Numbered from the stretch's first letter, positions 1-10,727 are shown. The stretch: 64,000 bases of DNA from Rhabditoides inermis (GCA_963966185.1 CAWZYM010000276.1:643501-707500); one strand, 5' to 3'. Numbers and translations are program-made. The notes: generated by a model from the sequence alone, not told the origin.

Positions 1-501
1 TCATTCACAATACGCGCGCTTCTCTCACTTTCTGAAAACAGTCTACTCAATGGTTCGAAAATGAAACGTTTCGGATCATTCACAGAACTGCTTGATTCAC
101 GTCACGCACGCTTCTAACACCTTCTGACAACGCCCTATGCAATGTTTTGAAGTTGAAACGCTTCGGATCATTCACAATACGCGCGCTTCTCTCACTTTCT
201 GAAAACAGTCTACTCAATGGTTCGAAAATGAAACGTTTCGGATCATTCACAGAACTGCTTGATTCACGTCACGCACGCTTTTAGCACCTTCTGACAACGC
301 CCTATGCAATGTTTTGAAGTTGAAACGCTTCGGATCATTCACAATACGCGCGCTTCTCTCACTTTCTGAAAACAGTCTACTCAATGGTTCGAAGATGAAA
401 CGTTTCGGATCATTCACAAAACTGCTTGATTCACGTCACGCACGCTTCTAGCACCTTCTGACAACGTCCTATGCAATGGTTCGAAGATGAATCCCTTTGG
501 A

Positions 502-582
502 TCATTCATCATTCACAAAACGCTTCCTTTCTCACTTTCTGAAAACAGTCTACTCAATGGTTCGAAGATGAAACGTTTCGGA
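502..582 (+). repeat. Variant monomer with duplicated 5' end (X, 81 bp)
   Basis: An S-like unit whose start is tcattcatcattcac, so the opening 7 nt are duplicated. It then reads aaaacgcttcctttctcac in place of the usual cgcgcgcttctctcac. It is regularly followed by a hybrid unit with cagcactgcttgatttacg. The pair recurs near 1693, 3931, 5456, 6635, 7054, 8698, 14062, 15495, 26017, 28546, 34074, 39343 and 44456, marking copies of one higher-order module. Confidence 0.88.
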
Positions 583-2198
583 TCATTCACAGCACTGCTT
601 GATTTACGTAACGCACGCTTCTCTCACTTTTTGAAAACAGTTTACTTAATGGTTCGAAGTGACATGCTTCGGATCATTCACCAAACTGCTTGATTCACGT
701 CACGCACGCTTCTAGCACCTTCTGACAACGTCCTCTGCAATGGTTCGAAGTTGAAACGCTTCGGATCATTCACAATACGCGCGCTTCTCTCACTTTCTGA
801 AAACAGTCTACTCAATGGTTCGAAGAAGAAACGTTTCGGATCATTCACAAAACTGCTTGATTCACGTTACGCACGCTTCTCTCACCTTTTAAAAACAGTC
901 TACCTAATGGTTCGAAGTTGACACGCTTTGGATCATTCACAAAACTGCTTGATTCACGTCACGCACGCTTCTAGCACCTTCTGACAACGTCCTATGCAAT
1001 GGTTCGAAGTTGAAACGCTTCGGATCATTCACAATACGCGCGCTTCTCTCACTTTCTGAAAACAGTCTACTTAAAGGTTCGAAGATGAAACGTTTCGGAT
1101 CATTCACAAAACTGCTTGATTCACGTCACGCACGCTTCTAGCACCTTTTGACAACGCCCTCTGCATTTGTTCGAAGTTGAAACTCTTCGGATCATTCACA
1201 AAACGCGCGCTTCTCTCACTTTCTGAAAACAGTCTACTCAATGGTTCGAAGATGAAACGTTTCGGATCATTCACAGAACTGCTTGAATCACGACACACAC
1301 GCTTCTAGCACCTTCTGACAACGTCCTATGCAATGGTTCGAAGTTGAAACGCTTCGGATCATTCACAATACGCGCGCTTCTCTCACTTTCTGAAAACAGT
1401 CTACTCAATGGTTCGAAGATGAAACGTTTCGGATAATTCACAAAACTGCTTGATTCACGTCACGCACGCTTCTAGCACCTTCTGACAACGTCCTATGCAA
1501 TGGTTCGAAGTTGAAACGCTTGGGATCATTCACAAAACGCGCGCTTCTCTCACTTTCTGAAAACAGTCTATTCAATGGTTCGAAGATGAAACGTTTCGGA
1601 TCATTCACAACACTGTTTGAATCACGTCACGCACGCTTCTAGCACCTTCTGACAACGTCCTATGCAATGGTTCGAAGATGAATCGCTTTGGATCATTCAT
1701 CATTCACAAAACGCTTCCTTTCTCACTTTCTGAAAACAGTCTACTCAATGGTTCGAAGATGAAACGTTTCGGATCATTCACAGCACTGCTTGATTTACGT
1801 AACGCACGCTTCTCTCACTTTTTGAAAACAGTTTACTTAATGGTTCGAAGTGACATGCTTCGGATCATTCACCAAACTGCTTGATTCACGTCACGCACGC
1901 TTCTAGCACCTTCTGACAACGTCCTCTGCAATGGTTCGAAGTTGAAACGCTTCGGATAGTTCACAAAACGCGCGCTTCTCTCACTTTCTGAAAACAGTCT
2001 ACTCAATGATTCGAAGATTAAACGTTTCGGATCTTTCGCAGAACTGCTTGATTCACGTAACGCACGCTTCTAGCACCTTCTGACAACGCCCTCTGCATTG
2101 GTTCGAAGATGAAACGCTTTGGATCATTCACAAAACGCACGCTTCTCTCACCTATTGAAAACAGTATACTCAATGGTTCAAAGATTAAACGTTTCGGA

Positions 2199-2245
2199 TC
2201 ATTCACAACACTGTTTGATTCACGTAACGCACGCTTCGTTTCGGA
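2199..2245 (+). repeat. Truncated monomer (T, 47 bp)
   Basis: An L-type front (tcattcacaacactgtttg, then attcacgtaacgcacgcttc) joined directly to the closing gtttcgga. This is an internal deletion of 45 bp relative to a 92-bp L unit. The same join recurs unchanged many times, for example near 7560-7606, 17352-17398, 25050-25090, 45890-45935 and 59480-59520. One deletion event has therefore been amplified, and the unit is a useful marker of higher-order modules. Confidence 0.9.
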
Positions 2246-2337
2246 TCATTCACAAAACTGCTTGATTCACGTCACGCACGCTTCTAGCACCTTCTGACAA
2301 CGCCCTATGCAATGGTTCGAAGTTGAAACGCTTGGGA

Positions 2338-2412
2338 TCATTCACAAAACGCGCGCTTCTCTCACTTTCTGAAAACAGTCTACTCAATGGTTCGAAGATG
2401 AAACGTTTCGGA
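2338..2412 (+). repeat. Representative short monomer (S, 75 bp)
   Basis: A near-consensus S unit. In order it holds tcattcac, a CpG-rich aaacgcgcgc stretch, ctctcactttctgaaaacag, tctactcaatgg, a ttcgaa palindrome and the 10-bp palindrome gaaacgtttc before the closing gga. The length of 75 is divisible by three (25 codons), so S units carry no frame shift. This explains why short reading frames run through them. GC is about 43%. Confidence 0.95.
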
Positions 2413-2504
2413 TCATTCACAACACTGCTTGATTCACGTCACGCACGCTTCTAGCACCTTCTGACAACGTCCTTTGCAATGGTTCGAAGTTGAAACGCTT
2501 CGGA
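2413..2504 (+). repeat. Representative long monomer (L, 92 bp)
   Basis: An L unit directly after an S unit. It aligns with S throughout, apart from a 17-nt insert (tgcttgattcacgtcac in consensus form) after the first 13 nt. It also has private substitutions: cttctagcacc in place of cttctctcac, gacaacgtcc in place of gaaaacagtc, and gaaacgcttc in place of the gaaacgtttc palindrome. The in-frame TAG in cttctagcacc closes most reading frames that run through the satellite. S and L plainly share an ancestor. Which came first cannot be decided from this window. Confidence 0.95.
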
Positions 2505-2744
2505 TCTTTCACAAAGCGCGCGCTTCTCTCACTTTCTGAAAACAGTTTACTCAATGGTTCGAAGATGAAACGTTTCGGATCATTCACAAAACTGTTTGAT
2601 TCACGTCACGCACGCTTCTATCACCTTCTGACAACGTCCTATGCAATGGTTCGAAGTTGAAACGCTTCGGATCTTTCACAAAACGCGCGCTTCTCTCACT
2701 TTCTGAAAACAGTTTACTCAATGGTTCGAAGATGAAAGTTTCGG

Positions 2745-5700
2745 ATCATTCACAAAACTGCTTGATTCACGTCACGCACGCTTCTAGCACTTTCTGACAA
2801 CGTCCTATGCATTGGTTCGAAGTTGAAACGCTTCGGATCATTCACAATACGCGCGCTTCTCTCACTTTCTGAAAACAGTCTACTCAATGGTTCGAAGAAG
2901 AAACGTTTCGGATCATTCACAAAACTGCTTGATTCACGTTACGCACGCTTCTCTCACCTTTTGAAAACAGTCTACCTAATGGTTCGAAGTTGACACGCTT
3001 TGGATCATTCACAAAACTGCTTGATTCACGTCACGCACGCTTCTAGCACCTTCTGACAACGTCCTATGCAATGGTTCGAAGTTGAAACGCTTCGGATCAT
3101 TCACAATACGCGCGCTTCTCTCACTTTCTGAAAACAGTCTACTTAAAGGTTCGAAGATGAAACGTTTCGGATCATTCACAAAACTGCTTGATTCACGTCA
3201 CGCACGCTTCTAGCACCTTCTGACAACGTCCTATGCAATGGTTCGAAGTTGAAACGCTTCGGATCATTCACAATACGCGCGCTTCTCTCACTTTCTGAAA
3301 ACAGTCTACTCAATGGTTCGAAGATGAAACGTTTCGGATCATTCACAAAACTGCTTGATTCACGTCATGCACGCTTCTAGCACCTTCTGACAACGTCCTA
3401 TGCAATGGTTCGAAGTTGAAACGCTTCGGATCATTCACAATACGCGCGCTTCTCTCACTTTCTGAAAACAGTCTACTCAATGGTTCGAAAATGAAACTTT
3501 CGGATCATTCACAGAACTGCTTGATTCACGTCACGCACGCTTCTAACACCTTCTGACAACGCCCTATGCAATGTTTTGAAGTTGAAACGCTTCGGATCAT
3601 TCACAATACGCGCGCTTCTCTCACTTTCTGAAAACAGTCTACTCAATGGTTCGAAAATGAAACGTTTCGGATCATTCACAGAACTGCTTGATTCACGTCA
3701 CGCACGCTTTTAGCACCTTCTGACAACGCCCTATGCAATGTTTTGAAGTTGAAACGCTTCGGATCATTCACAATACGCGCGCTTCTCTCACTTTCTGAAA
3801 ACAGTCTACTCAATGGTTCGAAGATGAAACGTTTCGGATCATTCACAAAACTGCTTGAATCACGTCACGCACGCTTCTAGCACCTTCTGACAACGTCCTA
3901 TGCAATGGTTCGAAGATGAATCGCTTTGGATCATTCATCATTCACAAAACGCTTCCTTTCTCACTTTCTGAAAACAGTCTACTCAATGGTTCGAAGATGA
4001 AACGTTTCGGATCATTCACAGCACTGCTTGATTTACGTAACGCACGCTTCTCTCACTTTTTGAAAACAGTTTACTTAATGGTTCGAAGTGACATGCTTCG
4101 GATCATTCACCAAACTGCTTGATTCACGTCACGCACGCTTCTAGCACCTTCTGACAACGTCCTCTGCAATGGTTCGAAGTTGAAACGCTTCGGATCATTC
4201 ACAATACGCGCGCTTCTCTCACTTTCTGAAAACAGTCTACTCAATGGTTCGAAGAAGAAACGTTTCGGATCATTCACAAAACTGCTTGATTCACGTCACG
4301 CACGCTTCTAGCACTTTCTGACAACGTCCTATGCATTGGTTCGAAGTTGAAACGCTTCGGATCATTCACAATACGCGCGCTTCTCTCACTTTCTGAAAAC
4401 AGTCTACTCAATGGTTCGAAGAAGAAACGTTTCGGATCATTCACAAAACTGCTTGATTCACGTTACGCACGCTTCTCTCACCTTTTGAAAACAGTCTACC
4501 TAATGGTTCGAAGTTGACACGCTTTGGATCATTCACAAAACTGCTTGATTCACGTCACGCACGCTTCTAGCACCTTCTGACAACGTCCTATGCAATGGTT
4601 CGAAGTTGAAACGCTTCGGATCATTCACAATACGCGCGCTTCTCTCACTTTCTGAAAACAGTCTACTTAAAGGTTCGAAGATGAAACGTTTCGGATCATT
4701 CACAAAACTGCTTGATTCACGTCACGCACGCTTCTAGCACCTTCTGACAACGTCCTATGCAATGGTTCGAAGTTGAAACGCTTCGGATCATTCACAATAC
4801 GCGCGCTTCTCTCACTTTCTGAAAACAGTCTACTCAATGGTTCGAAGATGAAACGTTTCGGATCATTCACAAAACTGCTTGATTCACGTCATGCACGCTT
4901 CTAGCACCTTCTGACAACGTCCTATGCAATGGTTCGAAGTTGAAACGCTTCGGATCATTCACAATACGCGCGCTTCTCTCACTTTCTGAAAACAGTCTAC
5001 TCAATGGTTCGAAAATGAAACGTTTCGGATCATTCACAGAACTGCTTGATTCACGTCACGCACGCTTCTAACACCTTCTGACAACGCCCTATGCAATGTT
5101 TTGAAGTTGAAACGCTTCGGATCATTCACAATACGCGCGCTTCTCTCACTTTCTGAAAACAGTCTACTCAATGGTTCGAAAATGAAACGTTTCGGATCAT
5201 TCACAGAACTGCTTGATTCACGTCACGCACGCTTTTAGCACCTTCTGACAACGCCCTATGCAATGTTTTGAAGTTGAAACGCTTCGGATCATTCACAATA
5301 CGCGCGCTTCTCTCACTTTCTGAAAACAGTCTACTCAATGGTTCGAAGATGAAACGTTTCGGATCATTCACAAAACTGCTTGAATCACGTCACGCACGCT
5401 TCTAGCACCTTCTGACAACGTCCTATGCAATGGTTCGAAGATGAATCGCTTTGGATCATTCATCATTCACAAAACGCTTCCTTTCTCACTTTCTGAAAAC
5501 AGTCTACTCAATGGTTCGAAGATGAAACGTTTCGGATCATTCACAGCACTGCTTGATTTACGTAACGCACGCTTCTCTCACTTTTTGAAAACAGTTTACT
5601 TAATGGTTCGAAGTGACATGCTTCGGATCATTCACCAAACTGCTTGATTCACGTCACGCACGCTTCTAGCACCTTCTGACAACGTCCTCTGCAATGGTTC

Positions 5701-5794
5701 GAAGTTGAAACGCTTCGGATCATTCACAATACGCGCGCTTCTCTCACTTTCTGAAAACAGTCTACTCAATGGTTCGAAGAAGAAACGTTTCGGA
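2745..5794 (+). repeat. Tandem duplication, 1525-bp module (two copies)
   Basis: Sequence from about 2745 is repeated from about 4270 at a constant offset of 1525 bp. Shared private markers include the 'tatgcattggttcg' variant (2808 and 4333), the X unit (start codons of the same frame at 3916 and 5441) and the gttttgaag variant. Boundaries are approximate because flanking satellite is similar everywhere. The second copy also overlaps the segment related to the window start at offset 4954. Confidence 0.75.
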
Positions 5795-7660
5795 TCATTC
5801 ACAAAACTGCTTGATTCACGTTACGCACGCTTCTCTCACCTTTTAAAAACAGTCTACCTAATGGTTCGAAGTTGACACGCTTTGGATCATTCACAAAACT
5901 GCTTGATTCACGTCACGCACGCTTCTAGCACCTTCTGACAACGTCCTATGCAATGGTTCGAAGTTGAAACGCTTCGGATCATTCACAATACGCGCGCTTC
6001 TCTCACTTTCTGAAAACAGTCTACTTAAAGGTTCGAAGATGAAACGTTTCGGATCATTCACAAAACTGCTTGATTCACGTCACGCACGCTTCTAGCACCT
6101 TTTGACAACGCCCTCTGCATTTGTTCGAAGTTGAAACTCTTCGGATCATTCACAAAACGCGCGCTTCTCTCACTTTCTGAAAACAGTCTACTCAATGGTT
6201 CGAAGATGAAACGTTTCGGATCATTCACAGAACTGCTTGAATCACGACACACACGCTTCTAGCACCTTCTGACAACGTCCTATGCAATGGTTCGAAGTTG
6301 AAACGCTTCGGATCATTCACAATACGCGCGCTTCTCTCACTTTCTGAAAACAGTCTACTCAATGGTTCGAAGATGAAACGTTTCGGATAATTCACAAAAC
6401 TGCTTGATTCACGTCACGCACGCTTCTAGCACCTTCTGACAACGTCCTATGCAATGGTTCGAAGTTGAAACGCTTGGGATCATTCACAAAACGCGCGCTT
6501 CTCTCACTTTCATTCAATGGTTCGAAGATGAAACGTTTCGGATCATTCACAACACTGTTTGAATCACGTCACGCACGCTTCTAGCACCTTCTGACAACGT
6601 CCTATGCAATGGTTCGAAGATGAATCGCTTTGGATCATTCATCATTCACAAAACGCTTCCTTTCTCACTTTCTGAAAACAGTCTACTCAATGGTTCGAAG
6701 ATGAAACGTTTCGGATCATTCACAGCACTGCTTGATTTACGTAACGCACGCTTCTCTCACTTTTCGAAAACAGTTTACTTAATGGTTCGAAGTGACATGC
6801 TTCGGATCATTCACCAAACTGCTTGATTCACGTCACGCACGCTTCTAGCACCTTCTGACAACGTCCTCTGCAATGGTTCGAAGTTGAAACGCTTGGGATC
6901 ATTCACAAAACGCGCGCTTCTCTCACTTTCATTCAATGGTTCGAAGATGAAACGTTTCGGATCATTCACAACACTGTTTGAATCACGTCACGCACGCTTC
7001 TAGCACCTTCTGACAACGTCCTATGCAATGGTTCGAAGATGAATCGCTTTGGATCATTCATCATTCACAAAACGCTTCCTTTCTCACTTTCTGAAAACAG
7101 TCTACTCAATGGTTCGAAGATGAAACGTTTCGGATCATTCACAGCACTGCTTGATTTACGTAACGCACGCTTCTCTCACTTTTTGAAAACAGTTTACTTA
7201 ATGGTTCGAAGTGACATGCTTCGGATCATTCACCAAACTGCTTGATTCACGTCACGCACGCTTCTAGCACCTTCTGACAACGTCCTCTGCAATGGTTCGA
7301 AGTTGAAACGCTTCGGATAGTTCACAAAACGCGCGCTTCTCTCACTTTCTGAAAACAGTCTACTCAATGATTCGAAGATTAAACGTTTCGGATCTTTCGC
7401 AGAACTGCTTGATTCACGTAACGCACGCTTCTAGCACCTTCTGACAACGCCCTCTGCATTGGTTCGAAGATGAAACGCTTTGGATCATTCACAAAACGCA
7501 CGCTTCTCTCACCTATTGAAAACAGTATACTCAATGGTTCAAAGATTAAACGTTTCGGATCATTCACAACACTGTTTGATTCACGTAACGCACGCTTCGT
7601 TTCGGATCATTCACAAAACTGCTTGATTCACGTCACGCACGCTTCTAGCACCTTCTGACA
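4955..7660 (+). repeat. Segmental duplicate of 1-2300
   Basis: Matches the first 2.3 kb of the window at an offset of 4954 bp up to about 6480, and then at 5361 bp. The offset changes because this copy carries an extra 419-bp tandem module and a 12-bp deletion in an S unit. Shared rare variants include gttttgaag, gcatttgttcg, gacacacacgc and cggataattc. Copy one is cut by the window edge. Confidence 0.75.
6471..7308 (+). repeat. Tandem duplication, 419-bp module (two copies)
   Basis: Copies at about 6471-6889 and 6890-7308. Both begin at the cgcttgggatc variant and both carry a 12-bp deletion in an S unit (ctctcactttcattcaatgg), which confirms duplication after the deletion. One noticed difference is ttttcgaaaac at about 6762 against tttttgaaaac in copy two. 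Confidence 0.88.
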
Positions 7661-9047
7661 ACGTCCTATGCATTTGTTCGAAGTTGAAACTCTTTGGATC
7701 ATTCACAAAACGCGCGCTTCTCTCACTTTCTGAAAACAGTCTACTCAATGGTTCGAAGATGAAACGTTTTGGACCATTCGCAGAACTGCTTGATTCACGT
7801 AACGCACGCTTCTAGCACCTTCTGACAACGTCCTAAGCAATGGTTCGAAGTTGAAACGCTTCGGATCTTTCACAAAACGCGCGCTTCTCTCACTTTCTGA
7901 AAACAGTTTACTCAATGGTTCGAAGATGAAACGTTTCGGATCATTCACAAAACTGCTTGATTCACGTCACGCACGCTTCTAGCACCTTCTGACAACGTCC
8001 TATGCAATGGTTCGAAGATGAAACGCTTTGGATCATTCACAAAACTGCTTGATTCACGTCACGCACGCTTCTAGCACCTTCTGACGATGTCTTATGCAAT
8101 GGTTCGAAGATGAAACGCTTCGGATCATTCACAAAACGCGCCCTTCTCTCACGTTTTGAAAACAGTCTACTCAATGGTTCGAAGTTGAAACGCTTCGGAT
8201 CATTCACAAAACGCGCACTTCTCTCACTTTCTGAAAACAGTCTACTCAATGATTCGAAGATGAAACGTTTCGGATCATTCACAAAACTGCTTGATTCACG
8301 TCACGCACGCTTCTAGCACCTTCTGACAACGTCCTATGCAATGGTTCGAAGTTGAAACGCTTCGGATCATTCACAATACGCGCGCTTCTCTCACTTTCTG
8401 AAAACAGTCTACTCAATGGTTCGAAAATGAAACGTTTCGGATCATTCACAAAACTGCTTGATTCACGTCACGCACGCTTCTAGCACCTTCTGACAACGTC
8501 CTATGCAATGGTTCGAAGTTGAAACGCTTGGGATCATTCACAAAACGCGCGCTTCTCTCACTTTCTGAAAACAGTCTATTCAATGGTTCGAAGATGAAAC
8601 GTTTCGGATCATTCACAACACTGTTTGAATCACGTCACGCACGCTTCTAGCACCTTCTGACAACGTCCTATGCAATGGTTCGAAGATGAAACGCTTTGGA
8701 TCATTCATCATTCACAAAACGCTTCCTTTCTCACTTTCTGAAAACAGTCTACTCAATGGTTCGAAGATGAAACGTTTCGGATCATTCACAGCACTGCTTG
8801 ATTTACGTAACGCACGCTTCTCTCACTTTCTGAAAACAGTCTACTCAATGGTTCGAAGATGAAACGTTTCGGATCTTTCGCAGAACTGCTTGATTCACGT
8901 AACGCACGCTTCTAGCACCTTCTGACAACGCCCTCTGCATTGGTTCGAAGATGAAACGCTTTGGATCATTCACAAAACGCACGCTTCTCTCACCTATTGA
9001 AAACAGTATACTCAATGGTTCAAAGATTAAACGTTTCGGATCATTAG

Positions 9048-9068
9048 GGGCGGCGCGCAGCGGCGCCC
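9048..9068 (-). other. Terminal GC-rich stem-loop next to CTAA
   Basis: A 21-nt hairpin. Outer stem gggcg/cgccc, one G-G mismatch, inner stem cgc/gcg and a gca loop on the plus strand. On the minus strand it is followed at once by CTAA (9047 to 9044) and then by satellite starting with T. This is the main evidence for a Helitron-like 3' end. Such stem-loops act as the rolling-circle termination signal in that family. Confidence 0.6.
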
Positions 9069-9134
9069 GTTTGTTTTGAGCTGTGACGCGCGCAACACGC
9101 CACTCCCAAGGCACACACGATTTCTCTATTCTAA
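9069..9134. other. Non-satellite spacer, nothing recognised
   Basis: Unique sequence between the terminal hairpin and the foldback element, with several CpG-rich words (gacgcgcgcaacacgcc). No gene, promoter or repeat is recognised. It shows no clear match to the DNA on the other side of the foldback. Confidence 0.6.
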
Positions 9135-9164
9135 TACTGTCCCGATCACAAGCTTTGACCATTC

Positions 9165-9193
9165 GGCCGTGACGTCACGGCCCGGGCCGTGAC
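9165..9193. other. Overlapping perfect palindromes near left tip
   Basis: Two perfect palindromes overlap: ggccgtgacgtcacggcc (9165-9182) and gtcacggcccgggccgtgac (9174-9193). The reverse-complement arrangement is kept at the right tip (about 11344-11372). Subterminal repeats at such a position often bind the transposase. Here that is inference. The first palindrome also contains the CRE-type word tgacgtca. Confidence 0.7.
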
Positions 9194-9474
9194 ATAGCGT
9201 GACATTGATTATATATCGTTATCTGATTAAACTAAAATTTAACCAACAACACCATTAAATTCAGCATGCTTGATTTGTACGGAATGCACATTTCAATCGC
9301 ATTTTCATGATTTAAATTGACACCCGGGTGGACATGTGAGAAACACGATTCAGCATGAAAAGAAGCCGCTGTGATTGAAGTCACATTGAGTATAGATAAT
9401 TAAACTTCTGGATTTATACCTATCTATACATTTTTGATCTGTATACAAAATATTATAGTAAAGTTTATTTCATT

Positions 9475-9492
9475 CATCGAAATATTTCGATG
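9475..9492. other. 18-bp AT-rich perfect palindrome
   Basis: catcgaaatatttcgatg is self-complementary over all 18 bases. The right-arm partner at 11046-11063 has one change (tct for ttt), so perfect symmetry was gained or lost in one arm. It may be a protein-binding site or a chance remnant. Confidence 0.6.
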
Positions 9493-9805
9493 CAAAGTGG
9501 CTGTTTCAATTTGACATCTTTCGATCCGTACACTTTTCACTGGCTCAATGACGTCCGATCGAAATGGGAACTGCACCACAGAACATACCATGTTTCACTT
9601 CATCTTATTATAATGTTGTTTCAGCATTTCGTTTTCATGATTTCCGCTATGTTTTCACACTCGAGTCTTGTTTCGAGAACCCGGTGCGAGAGGGGAGGGG
9701 CGGGGCGTAGAGGAGTCGCGTCTCTCTGTGCCCTGCCTCAGGCGGGCGGGACTGCGACGCGATAACATATCTGACTTCCCCGCATCAACTTCATGAATTC
9801 AAAAT

Positions 9806-10048
9806 TTAGCAATCTGCAATTGTTCTCAGTTTGTCACAAACATTTAGAGCTTCAAAAAGAGGTCTCATAAGAACATAAGCAACTAACACCATGAAGTCCA
9901 CGCTTTCAGACCAGTCTCGTTTGCGCCCAACGTTATTTGAGAAACCAGCCACGATTTTTGTTGCACTGTTTTTGTCTCGTTGAGACAAGTAAAATGACAT
10001 CTTATTTTTGGAATTTGGACTATTTTGAACACATCCAGGAATTGCCAC
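9806..10048 (-). other. Unrecognised 80-codon reading frame in left arm (probably non-coding)
   Basis: An open frame of 80 codons starting MAIPGCVQNSP and ending LRTIADC. The middle has a short hydrophobic run (VDFMVLVAYVLM), but I recognise no domain. The right arm holds the same frame at 10485-10727. Comparing the two, I count seven base differences in 243, of which six change the amino acid and one is silent. That is not the pattern of a protein under selection. The frame is probably open because the inverted arms share sequence. It could be an exon remnant of a captured gene. No splice evidence is visible. Confidence 0.3.
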
Positions 10049-10078
10049 CCGGACTAATTGCCAGTTAAAGATGAGTGA
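9961..10078 (+). repeat. ~119-bp internal repeat, left-arm copy
   Basis: Starts ttgcactgtttttgtctcg and runs to gatgagtg. It contains a small hairpin, ttgtctc-gtt-gagacaa. A second, direct copy lies in the spacer at 10247-10365, and an inverted copy in the right arm at about 10453-10571. Confidence 0.8.
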
Positions 10079-10160
10079 ATGCGCAAATCTACCTCCTATT
10101 CCCTCTTTTATGTTTTTTTTTTCCCTTTGGCAAAATGTCGAGTTTTGGCATCAAGCCACG

Positions 10161-10375
10161 TCATGCCTCCCCTCGCCCCGCCCTCACATAGGTATTGTAC
10201 TCACAAAACCATGGTGGCGTGTTTCAAAAATCAGCGAAAATTTTTATTGCACTGTTTTTGTCTCGTTGAGACAAGTAAAATGACATCTTATTTTTGAAAT
10301 TTAGACCACTTTGAACACATCCAAGAATTGCCACTTTGAGTTATTACCAGTTCAAGATGAGTGACTGTGTGGCGG
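10161..10375. other. Central spacer of the foldback element
   Basis: The unpaired loop of about 215 bp between the arms. The first part (cgtcatgcctcccctcgcc onward) is unique. The rest is a direct copy of a segment also present in the left arm. No gene is recognised. Confidence 0.7.
10247..10365 (+). repeat. ~119-bp internal repeat, spacer copy
   Basis: Direct repeat of 9961-10078 with several substitutions, for example aaatttagaccacttt for gaatttggactatttt and tttgagttattacc for cccggactaattgcc. It is more different from both arm copies than they are from each other. It looks like an older internal duplication, or a trace of an incomplete palindrome-forming event. Confidence 0.75.
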
Positions 10376-10484
10376 CGTGCCTTGATGCCAAGACTCGACA
10401 TTTTGCCAAAGGGAAAGAGCCATAAAAGAGGGAGTAGGAGATAGATTTGCGCATTCACTCATCTCTAACTGGCAATTAGTCCGG

Positions 10485-10727
10485 GTGGCAATTCCTGGAT
10501 GTGTTCAAAATAGTCCAAATTTCAAAAATAAGATGTCATTTTACTTGTCTCAACGAGACAAAAACAGTGCAACAAAAATCGTGGCTGGTTTCTCAAATAA
10601 CGCCGTGCGCAAACAAAACTGGTCTGAAAGCGTAGACTTCATGGTGTTAGTTGCTTATGTTCTTATGAGACCTCTTTTTGAAGCTCTAAATGTTTGTGAC
10701 AAACTGAGAACAATTGCAGATTGCTAA
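10485..10727 (+). other. Mirror copy of the 80-codon frame in right arm
   Basis: Inverted partner of the frame at 9806-10048, the same length and open throughout. Substitutions include S to F near residue 12 and a cluster around residues 40-46. There is no upstream promoter I can defend and no known domain, so I do not call it a gene. Confidence 0.3.

Larger units (their letters stand above)
1..9043 (+). repeat. Satellite array, block A (S/L dimer, 167 bp)
   Basis: Continuous head-to-tail satellite. The first units show the basic form: a 75-bp S unit at 1-75, a 92-bp L unit at 76-167, then the pair again from 168 and from 335. All units run in the same direction and each ends in a gtttcgga or cttcgga motif. 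S units in this block usually have 'acaatacgcg' near their start. X (81 bp), T (47 bp) and L-front/S-back hybrid units occur among the regular dimers. The block is cut by the window start, so the array extends to the left. The right edge, at 9043, is inside a T-type unit that continues at 12331. No coding gene is visible in it. Confidence 0.97.
9137..10160 (+). repeat. Left arm of the foldback element
   Basis: Pairs with 10376-11400 in inverted orientation along its whole length. Landmarks, from tip inward: the tip, a palindrome cluster near 9165-9193, AT-rich DNA, the catcgaaatatttcgatg palindrome at 9475-9492, a GC-rich block (about 9688-9762), a block with an 80-codon frame on the minus strand, and gagtgaatgcgcaaatctac. 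The inner limit, near 10160, is where pairing fades and is approximate. Confidence 0.85.

Noticed and set aside
220..236. Heat-shock-element-like GAA/TTC words around ttcgaagatgaaacgtttc
   Set aside because: The GAA and TTC blocks are not at the 5-bp alternating spacing a heat-shock element needs.
226..255. CENP-B-box-like word in the monomer (tttcggatcattcac)
   Set aside because: It matches the TTCG, central A and following C of the box, but lacks the required CGGG. Without it a CENP-B site is not supported.
2109..2297. Repeated peptide with KRFG, resembling a precursor of RFamide neuropeptides
   Set aside because: The KRFG word is followed by SFT, not by the basic cleavage pair expected after the amidation glycine. 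There is no signal peptide, and the peptide is a translation of the satellite.
1..9043. Direct repeats at regular spacing, as in a CRISPR array
   Set aside because: The units abut with no unique spacers, are 75-92 bp and vary among themselves. This is a eukaryotic-type satellite with no cas genes.
8845..9162. 105-codon frame on the minus strand across the left insertion junction
   Set aside because: It joins foldback tip, unique DNA and satellite by chance, and no domain is seen.
9490..9765. 91-codon plus-strand frame in the left foldback arm
   Set aside because: No domain is recognised and the right arm does not keep an equivalent full-length frame. It ends in the GC-rich block and looks like chance.
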